Shown piece after piece: positions 55,332 to 64,000 of a stretch of DNA of 64,000 nucleotides. The position numbers were made by a program, and so were the translations under genes. How positions within the stretch are numbered: the first letter of the stretch is position 1; each line of letters begins with the position of its first letter. The notes under the pieces were generated by a model, which saw only the letters and a program-made list of their open reading frames with translations, ran no database searches and was not told where the DNA came from. Origin of the DNA: Macrotrachela quadricornifera (lineage: Eukaryota; Rotifera; Eurotatoria; Philodinida; Philodinidae). Location: NCBI GenBank assembly GCA_022393335.1, contig JAJEKB010009261.1:1-64000 (forward strand), read 5' to 3'.

Positions 55332-58030
55332 ATGTCTGAAATATATGTTAAACGAATTTTTCAACATAAACCATCATTAAATCATCAGATACAGCGTCGA
55401 AAAGTGAGAAATTAGAAAATATCGTTTTTCTATATATCATATTCAGTTTTTTAAAGACATTTACAAATCGTGTGGCTGTTATACATGTAACTTCTCAATT
55501 GACACAAATTAAAAATGATGATTATTTGACAATCACCGTAAGGTATTGATAAATCTCATATTGAAGGCATGGCCTAGAAGTAATTGGAAGATAGAAGCTG
55601 TATCTTCATTCGATTGAAATGAAGTGCGTTCCATCCATTCTATCATCCCATTTCATTTAATCACATCAATCTAAAGTGTTTTTATCACTATTATATATGT
55701 GAGTCATAGGAGAGACAGAAAAGGAAAGGAATGGAATGTAACCAGTGCTGCATAAATAATTAGACTGTTTGCATTTTTATGTTTTCATCTCTATTAATAT
55801 TTTGATTAAAATACTTCTTTATCAAAAGATAGCGCTTGAAATTTTCTGCAATAATGAGTTCGACGTTAATATCTCATTTTTTCACATTTATTTTGTGCTG
55901 TTCGAAAAACGAAACATATTAGAAGATGCAGTGTGAAAAGCTCTACAATCTAAATAAGACCGCTTAATTTATAGTCGTAGTTTTTGTTTTCAAAATGGAC
56001 AAAATTTTAAGTAATGAAATTTTAACCATGCATAAATAATACATTCCTTGGTATAAGATTAATAGTTAATTATATATTTTCACATAGAAGAATGGAACAC
56101 GACACTCTTTCAATCATCGTATTAGTGAGACAGAAGATCAAACAGTCAAAGTCAGTAAAATTATTAAAAAATCATCAAATGTAAGATCTAGAAGATCTTT
56201 TTTTGTTAAATGATATTTTAATTGATTTCTGTATTGTATTTATAGCGTACAACAAGTGACTTGGTAAATAAGGATGTACCACGCAATACGTCTACAACAT
56301 TGAACTCTATTCAATCGGTCATAATTGATATTAACCAAGATCCGTCATTAATACAGAAAAAAGAAATTATTTCGGTATCAAAAGTCTCCACAGCAACTAG
56401 TAAGAAATGTTCTTTTCAGTCCGAAGTGAGTTTTATATCAATATTTTTGTTTTAAAATCATTTGTTTCTATCAATTTTTCAATTTCTTGTCTGTCTATGT
56501 AGATACCTTCAACTATTACACATTTCGATTCAATTAATCGTATTGAAGTAATAGCTAGTATAGTAAAAACAGATTTTATCGCTCCAATTGAAAATACAAC
56601 ATCCATAAAGGATGATCGACAATCCAATTTAGCGCAACTATCTGAGAGAACAGAATTCTTTCAATATGGATTAAAAAGAAAAATGTTACGAATGAATAGA
56701 AAGAAAAGAATAAACGAAATCCTCGTCGAAGGTTATGTAGCATCTGGTGACCATGTTGTATTGGGTTAACTCTTCTGCTTCTATTACTATTGTCTGGTCT
56801 TTCTGCAGCACTCGTCACTATTCTCAGTAATAAAAGTGATATTACGACGACAACTGTAGAGACGACTACAGCTACAACCACAACAACGACCACGGCAACC
56901 ACAACGTCGACTACGGACACTACCTCTACTACGACTTCAGCCACCACCACGACTACAACTTCGGTCACTACCACAACTTCCACTACGGCAACAACTACAA
57001 CTACGTCTACAGCAACTACTACAACTACAACTTCCGTCACTACCACGACTACCACATCAGAAACTACTACCACAACAACAAGTTAGTTCGGCGAATAGAT
57101 AAAATCTATATAGATTATACTTCATTTAGAGTTATAGCATTCATTTATAATTCTTTCAAATGGCTACTTTTTCTAGAAGATGCTCTATGAGAAATTAGAT
57201 AGAATGAAAATGCATTATTCCTTAGTAAACTTGATCTTCATAGATAACTATCGAAGTGTGTAAAATCAACAGTTCCCTCTAATGAAACTTTGGTTGTCCT
57301 TCAATCATATATATCTGGTCATTTTTCGATAAAAACAAAATTTCTATTTGATTCTCATGTTCATGAAATTTTTTTTGATATTTTTGCAGTTTTCACTCGC
57401 TGAATTTTAATGGTCAAAATATTTTTAGTTAGTTTCACTAAAGTTCTATTCACTGAGAGATGAAGGATAGAAATAAATTGTTTCAAAATACTCTTTTATT
57501 GATTTCTTCTATCTATTATATCTGATAATATTTCTATTTTTTCGTGAATAGCAACAACTACAGCAAATCCATGTCAGCTTGTTTATGTTGGAAATTCGAG
57601 TATCCTCTATTCGGAAACATTGACTATTGGAACATCATACTTCTGTCTTGCTTTTGCATGGATATCACCACTCACAGGTTCTATTACACTTTCTTTCGAA
57701 CTTCGTCATGATCCTGATTATTGGTTCCTTGATGATGTATCTGTAGACAACGGAACTACAGAAATGCTGACTAATGGAGGATTTGAATCAGGAACATTAT
57801 CACCTTGGGTAAGAACGACACCGAATGGAGCTTGTGCAGGTGTTTTAGGTTATGTATGCACTTCATCGCCTCGATCTGGTGTATATGATCTTTGCGATGG
57901 AAGTAATGGATGTGCAGATTTAATCAGCCAATCATTCATTGCTACAATCGGACAAGCATACAACATTACTTTTTGGATGAAATCTGGTTCAGCTGGATCG
58001 GTTATAACAGCTAATATTACCCTTTCATAA
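55332..58030 (+). CDS. type II membrane protein with Thr-rich stalk and sugar-binding-like ectodomain (frameshifted)
   Basis: Exons 55332-55403, 56088-56180, 56246-56425, 56503-57081 and 57552-58030, all with GT..AG and matching phase. The N-terminal cytoplasmic part is polar. Exon 4 holds a hydrophobic anchor (LTLLLLLLLSGLSAALV) and then about 80 residues of almost pure Thr, a mucin-like O-glycosylated stalk. Exon 5 encodes an ectodomain with DYWFLDDVSVDNG and NGGFESGTLSPW, a jelly-roll/carbohydrate-binding style repeated in bdelloid surface proteins. The cytoplasmic frame ends at TAA (about 56767) while the anchor frame is offset by one base and blocked by TGA at about 56748. One lost base at 56751-56767 would explain both. 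This is either a pseudogene or an assembly indel. Confidence 0.65.
56820..57081 (+). repeat. ACN-rich low-complexity (Thr codon) tract
   Basis: Imperfect repeats of acaactacaacc-type triplets encode the Thr stalk. The long minus-strand ORF opposite (56576-57073) is only its Val-rich antisense. Confidence 0.7.
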
Positions 58031-58756
58031 TCTAACATTATATGAGACGTTTGATTTTTCTTTTTCTCTTTATCCTTCTTAAAATGTGTATAATTGAATA
58101 TTTTTATTGTGAAACAATGAGGGAAACCATCGTTTTCTATGTGTGAAAGCCTTGAAAAATTATTTCATTATTTTTTAAGTATTATTTTATCAAGAAATTC
58201 TCTGAGAATGCATCACTTGACAACACATGATTCTCTTTTGAACAAAAAAACATAATGTTATATTTATCGAAGATAGGCTACATATCAAAGGCACAAGTCA
58301 AGCAAACATATCGATTTTATATATAGTGTTCTTTGTTTGACAATAATAAAATATTTTAATTTCTTTATAATCAGAAAAAAAATAAAATTGTTCTAGTACT
58401 TTTCATAGGTTCTCTCAAACTACGTTCATATGGATAATAAAGTACGAACGGATCTCTAATATTAGTAAGTAATTTTATAGCGTGACTTATGGATCATTTT
58501 TATATGTCCAATGTATACATACCTTTAAATATAACAACAATCAAAAGAAAGAGAAACAAAAAATAATGCGTCTGATATATTTTTATTAATAATAATGATG
58601 CCTCACATAATATGAAAATGATTTTTTTAATAAATTTTAAATAATAATCATCATAAGTCAAATCAGATTGAAATTTAAAGCAAGAAAGTAGCTGATTTTT
58701 TATGATATATATATATAAAAGAAATAGATTTTTTCCTAAAATGCTTTTCTGATGTT
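58031..58756. other. spacer between the mucin-like gene and the pogo-like element
   Basis: AT-rich; no supported feature. Confidence 0.4.
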
Positions 58757-61491
58757 CCTAGGTGATGAAGCACATTAAATTGCATATGATTAGTACTTAT
58801 TGAGGTACTATAACACAGTAAACTTCTTGTATTTGAATATAATTTAATTTATTTATCATGCTTTAATGTTGAAATACATTTTTAATCTATATCTCTTTAC
58901 ATATGGCAGGCCTGTTTTCTCGTACTCGTATAAATACAAATCAGTTTTGGTATATACAATCATATAAGACAGGTACGAGTATCTACACACCACTTTCTTT
59001 TTATTTGAATAATTTCTGGTGGTTACTAAGGAAATATATTTTATGACAGAGCATTAGGTAGTTTTTATTGATTTTACAGAAACTAATATGTCAAAAAGAA
59101 AATAATTATCTTTAAAGTTTTTATTCATGCAACTTTGCTTTGTGGCTGGAAACTACAAAACAAAAATGACTACAATATCTAAAGCAAGCCTAATAATGAA
59201 AAGAAACTTTGAAAACTAGTTGTAAATCTCAAAACCATTGTTCTTCATCGGGATACTATATTTTTTTGTATATTCAATAATCAATCGTCCTTGAAATAAA
59301 ACTTTACGTCTAAACGTGAAAGAAGACATTTTGACATTCTTTCACAACTGTTTTTAAGATCTGAAATTTCTAGTACCTGAGCTTACCCATAGAAATAATA
59401 TGAAATAAAAATGTTGAAAAGATAGTTTCTTCGAACAATGCGCGCAAGTAATAAATATACATTCATAACATGATTGTAACTCAAGCTGTTCATGTGATGT
59501 TATTGTAGGAAAGCATATTTCATTAACAGTCGAGAAAGGAAATAGGTTTTGTTTCAGTAGACCAACTGCAAACCAATTGTACTTCACCATGGATTGAAAT
59601 ACAGGTGCAGAAAGTTTATTATACATAAGTAAACTTTCTTTATTTAATTATTCACTTGTATATTGTAGAAACAATCTTATGGGCTGAAGTTCATTCGTAA
59701 TTCGTTTAGATATTTCTAAACGAATATCATCTCTTCCATGACAGGTTTTCTTTTCATAAGGTTTGATATCCTTTTGTCTGGCCCAGCTATCCGACAACAA
59801 TAAATATTTGTTCCCAATATATGGTAGAAAACAATTATCTCTCTAATAAGATATTAACGAAGACGTCAATTTACCAGAAGAAGAACAATTAATGACAGCA
59901 TTGATCGGCCTAAATAAATTTTTCTTTACGGTATCACCCATTCTATCATTTACTTCTTATAAACACAATAAAAAAAGGACCTATTACTTCTCCGTCAAGA
60001 AATATCGAAGGTTTTATTGTAAAAGAGTGAGTGTTCTTCTCGATACTTGATTGATCACTATTAATTACTTCCGATAGATCATAATTAGACAATAAATTGT
60101 AATATTCAGAAAGAAAATCTTGTTTAAATTGGTGGACTGTATGATAATTATCAATCTCATGTTGAGTTACAATATTTGTTATACGGCGAGAAACTATTCC
60201 ATATTTACGTTTTAAATTGACTATGTCATGTATGGAAAGTGCTTGTTCATGTGCATTAATGAATTTATCAATACTAAGTTTACCGGTTTCTCGACATTTT
60301 TGCTGTTTAGTACCTTATTTTTGCAAATAATTTCAGAATAGACTAAATTCGTTTTGACTAGGCAATGATTTAAAACGGTTATGAATGTTTTTCCATGTAT
60401 GGCGACGTTTTTCATACGCAACCTTGTTATCCGCAAAATCAACTACAGCTTTCATATATTCAAATGAATACTGTTTTAAATGACGTATGATTTTTTCATC
60501 TGCCTCATTGATCCATTCATCATCAACTTCATTGTGATCGTTATGGATTGCATCCGTGTCCTCATCACTTTTAACATAATCTGACATGATATGTAAATCT
60601 AAAGTTGTTTCCTCTTGATAATTGAATTTAGTACTATTAACCAAGGATTTTATCGTTTCATACAAATGTTACGCAAGTTCTCTTTCATTTGGTGTTACTT
60701 TAGATGGAGAATATAAGATTGACAATCTGAATAAGAAAGAAAGGAAAAAAATACATAGTAAAACATAGCGGAGAATGTAAACAGTGAATGATACAAGGAA
60801 AGTTATTGACTAATCAACAGAGAACGATAAAGAAAATATGTTAGAAAGAAAGGCATATATATATTGTCATGTTCCGAGGTGCCAGAAGAGAAATAAATGA
60901 AGATACCAGGTATCGAGTTTATTTCTAAGAAAACACTAGAAAAGAAGAGAGAAAAACAGATGAATAGTTGATCTATCACACATAGAAGAACGAAAGAAAA
61001 GAAAAAAACCACATAGCATATAATGATGGGAGCTGATGTTATCATAGGTAATATCCAAGACCACTAGGCTGGAATCAACCAACTATGATAATACTGCATC
61101 ACATATGTAGCTAACTATAGAGATGCATCCAAAATATCTAAACAGCATATACACGTGTCACACTATGCTGACAAGCGAAAAACAGGTAGTAAACGAATGA
61201 TCATATCATTTACAATAATTCTTAAATTGTAGCAAAAATTAATATCCAATAATGCGCATGTTGTTTTTCAACCTTTTTCATCAGAAAAAAACAATTAATT
61301 AAACAATATGTAATATCATTTCATGTATTGAGTAGTGGCAATCTACACAAGTACATATAGAATAAAAATGTATTTCAACATAAAACTATGATAAATAAGT
61401 TAAATTATATTCCAATACGAAAAGTTTGCTGTGTTATAGTACCTCAGTAAATACTAATCATATGCAACTTAATGTATTCTATCTCCTCGGA
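58757..61491 (-). mobile_element. pogo/CENP-B-like DNA transposon relic with about 130-bp terminal inverted repeats
   Basis: Left arm (58757-58893) and right arm (61360-61491, reverse complement) match at about 88 percent. Shared blocks include TTGCATATGATTAGTA, GAGGTACTATAACACAG and GTTGAAATACATTTTTA. Between them the minus strand carries a decayed DDE transposase. The exact ends are uncertain by about 20 bp and a TA duplication was not resolved. Confidence 0.75.
59640..60665 (-). pseudogene. pogo-like DDE transposase, decayed
   Basis: The open part 60665-60333 carries an acidic region and HLKQYSFEYMKAVVDFADNK, a helix-turn-helix-like start. After a stop, shifting frames give SIHDIVNLKRKYGIVSRRITN, NYDLSEVINSDQSSIE (first catalytic Asp), NTHSFTIKPSIFLDGEVIGPFF, KYLLLSDSWAGQKDIKP (second Asp) and ITNELQPIRLFLQY (the QPLD-like end). 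About 20 residues appear deleted after NSDQSSIE. It resembles the CENP-B/pogo/Tigger group. Confidence 0.75.
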
Positions 61492-61918
61492 AGGATTTTC
61501 TAGAAAACCAAGACTTTCGGAACTCCATTAGCCGTAAGGATCGTGATATTCGGATTCAGCATGGTCTTTTCGGGATTATGGTTTTCTTATATTTTCTTTT
61601 CATTCTTGATTAAAGCATAAAAAATGACAAGAACATGACAATCAGATAAATTACAACATCTAAACAATATACCTTTGAATGGAAAAATGTATTCAAAACG
61701 AATCGTAATATATAATGCATTTTTTTCTCAACTTTTTACGGTATAGATTCGAAAAGTAATAATATAGAATTCTTTGCTTAATTAGAAGAAAATGATCAAC
61801 AGAAATGTAACAAATAAAACGTGTCAAAAACTGTCGCCTTGCTCTTGTAATTGCGAATTTTTGTTGTTGTTATTATCGACCACCTAAACAAAGCAATAAA
61901 CTTTAAATCGACAAAATT
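61492..61918. other. 3' flank of the NHL gene
   Basis: AT-rich with no supported gene. A possible extra last exon (acceptor TTTGTTTAG near 61884, giving three codons and a stop) would apply if the GTAAGT at the end of exon 4 is used as a donor. Confidence 0.35.
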
Positions 61919-64000
61919 TTATTCTATACACTTACTAGAAGGACAACTTGATGTTGAAAGTTGAATCATAAATTTTTGTATTCGATGATTGCCTTGATCG
62001 CTAACATACATATTTCCATGCCTATCGAACTTTACGTCTCGTGGTGTATACAATTGATTTGCTGCTGATCCACTTGTGCCAGTACAACCTACAACACAAC
62101 TACCACCGGCTGTATAATTTGTTGTCCATTTCATAATTCTTGAATTTCCTGAATCGGCTACGTAAACATATCTATGAAATGAATAATAAAAATCAAATAT
62201 AATAATGATGGCATGTTTGAATTATTATCAGTTATACACTTTTATAAATTGTTTAACTGTAAAATATGTTATATTTAAACATACCCATTATTGTCGCCAA
62301 CAATCGCCAGAGGGCCAGACAATTGTGTCAAAGACGAACCAGCCGAGCCAGTGATACCGGCAACAGTGGTTCCACTTGTTGCACCGGCTAACCATTTTTG
62401 TACTCGATGATTTCCATTATCAGCAACATACAATGTTTGGCTGTTATCGATAAAATTTCCGAATGCATTGAAAAATTGATCGTCTGCCGAGCCTGAACCA
62501 TTTTGACCAGCTATAACTACACCTGTGCCATTATTTGGATAAAATTTGACAACACGATTATAATCTGAATCTGTTATATAAACTACATCATTGACATCAA
62601 TGTGTAAGTCTCGAATTTGACCAAGAAGATTTCCTGAACTATTACTAGCCATTGTAATACCAATTCTTGATCCATTAGTAAATTTTTGAATTCTATAATT
62701 TGAACTGTCACCTACAATTATTGTACCAGATTGATCAACAGCAACACCTTTCGGTTGTCTCAACTGACTTGAACTATCTCCAGCAGTAAGATTACCAGCA
62801 ACAATAATGCCAACAGTTGCATTGATATCATATTTGACAATTCGGTGATTGTCTCGATCAGCAATAAATAATGCGTCATTGTTATCAACAAAAATGCTTA
62901 CTGGAGCGCGGAGTGATTGTAAATCAGATCCTAAAGTTCCGTTTTGATTACCAGCTACTGTTATTCCTGTGTCATTCCATGTGGCACATGGTGGAATTGC
63001 TAGTGCATAAATGCCTACTGGAAGATGTAAAGAAAAGCAAAAGAATTAATATTGATGATAGACAAGAGAAAAAAAGGATACGTTACAAGGTACTGTTGTT
63101 GTCTGCGTAGTGGCTGTTGTAGTTGATACTAAGAATAAAATCTCATTATTATTTTATTAATTGGAGATCTTACAAAGAAAATTTTCAGGTTTTAATTAGC
63201 TTTAAGCCAAGCTTTTAGTGATATAATAAATTTTTTTACTCAATGAAAAATTCATATTGACTTCCTGTCTCTTTGCATTACGATTACAATGTTAAATTCG
63301 ATCAACTCAATTTTTCTAGTTAGTATTATTCTAAGATCTGGTTTATAAAATAGGAATGTTTCTCACACACTCATGAAGCTTCTTTCTTTACAAATAAAGA
63401 TCATTTCTTACTATATAATTACTTCTTTCATATTATTCATGATAAAGTTAAATGGCTTCTTTTCTTCTACGCACAGCAAACTATATTTTTAATAGTTATT
63501 TTGGTTTGAAAGTGAGTATAAAAATTTTTTGAAATAGTAAGTTCATTTTTTTTGTAAATAATATTTAAAAAATAACAAAATTAGTTCAATTTTCTTTCAT
63601 ATTAATATTTACTTCAAGAGATCAGTAAGTATAGATTACTATATTGATATTCGATCGATCTAACAACTATTGCTACGAGAACGTACTTAAAAAAAACTTT
63701 GTACTGTTCAAAGAAGAAGTTATGATATAAGCATGTCATGTTTGTTACAATCAGTAACTTACCTGTAGTAGTAGTGGTTGATGTCGTAAGTGAAAACGCT
63801 AAGGTAATTAGTATTGGAAGACCAATTAGAATCAATAGCGCAATGATGGTCAATACCAGAATACGACGACGTGATAGTTTCGGACAAAATCGCCTTTGTC
63901 GTCTTTTAGTATTCTTTTCTTTACGAAGAGAAGGAAATAGTTGTTCATTTTGATTGTGAAAAGGATGTGAAGAAGAGGCAACAATTGGCTGTGGTGGTCT
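61919..64000 (-). CDS. type II membrane protein with NHL-repeat ectodomain, 5' end outside the window
   Basis: Exons from the window edge to 63763, then 63128-63087, 63017-62285 and 62171-61919, all in matching phase. The visible N-terminal part is cytoplasmic and basic (KRRQRRFCPKLSRRR), followed by one membrane anchor (ILVLTIIALLILIGLPILIT) and a short Thr-rich stalk (TTSTTTTT, TTTATTQTTT). The ectodomain starts IPPCATWNDTG and holds about five NHL repeats such as GVAVDQSGTIIVGDSSNYRI and LYVADNGNHRVQKW, which form a beta-propeller for binding proteins or glycans. Cys-containing loops (GGSCVVGCTG) lie in the last exon. This is a very abundant bdelloid surface-protein type; its ligand is unknown. 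Confidence 0.85.

Noticed and set aside
56576..57073. 165-codon minus-strand ORF rich in Val
   Set aside because: It is the antisense of the Thr-codon tract in the mucin-like gene; composition explains the open frame.

Overview
The window looks like nuclear DNA of a bdelloid rotifer (Adineta/Rotaria type). It is AT-rich, with spliceosomal genes whose introns are often only 45-60 bp (GT..AG). The gene families are typical of bdelloids: an ADP-ribosyltransferase plus TPR protein, an NHL-repeat ectoprotein on a Thr-rich stalk, TIR proteins and F-box/LRR proteins. There are also genes of bacterial type (a tryptophanase-family enzyme and a six-hairpin-glycosidase-like protein) and many decayed transposons. 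The species assignment is inference from content. All exon models were built by eye from splice signals and reading phase, without transcripts.

Layout. 0.7-4.2 kb (-): a three-exon ARM-TIR-SAM protein with a possible C-terminal CaaX box. 5.3-7.3 kb: an unidentified gene relic, then a non-LTR reverse-transcriptase relic (+). 7.3-12.1 kb (-): a near-complete two-ORF LINE. 12.4-14.04 kb: a 5'-truncated hAT element with a GTAC-rich subterminal zone. 14.05-17.2 kb: a 3.16-kb element with terminal inverted repeats, full of minisatellite and fold-back sequence. 18.2-18.9 kb: an internally deleted piggyBac. 19.6-20.0 kb (-): a CSalpha-beta defensin-like secreted peptide with a TATA box and an intron in its 5' UTR. 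20-29 kb: gene-poor, with a 596-bp MITE and degenerate tandem repeats. 29.4-31.0 kb (+): an intronless tryptophanase/tyrosine phenol-lyase family gene. 32.2-33.0 kb: a MITE with an 8-bp target duplication and an asymmetric tandem array. 33.25-38.27 kb (+): a 14-exon SLC7-type amino-acid transporter (519 aa) whose first intron holds a dead mariner. 38.7-40.9 kb (-): an ADP-ribosyltransferase/TPR pseudogene. 41.9-43.6 kb (-): a 184-aa four-TM protein whose first intron holds a hAT MITE loaded with GGGTC repeats. 44.3-46.3 kb (-): an F-box protein with eleven 28-residue LRRs, one per exon. 50.06-52.09 kb (+): a bacterial-type six-hairpin-glycosidase-like gene with one short intron. 52.9-53.4 kb: a near-perfect fold-back. 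55.3-58.0 kb (+): a mucin-like membrane protein with a frameshift. 58.8-61.5 kb: a pogo/CENP-B-like transposon relic. 61.9-64.0 kb (-): an NHL-repeat membrane protein running off the window.

No operon-like cooperation is visible. The plausible common themes are immunity and environmental interaction (TIR, defensin, LRR, NHL, ADP-ribosyltransferase) and acquired metabolism (tryptophanase, glycosidase), in a transposon-dense accessory region.
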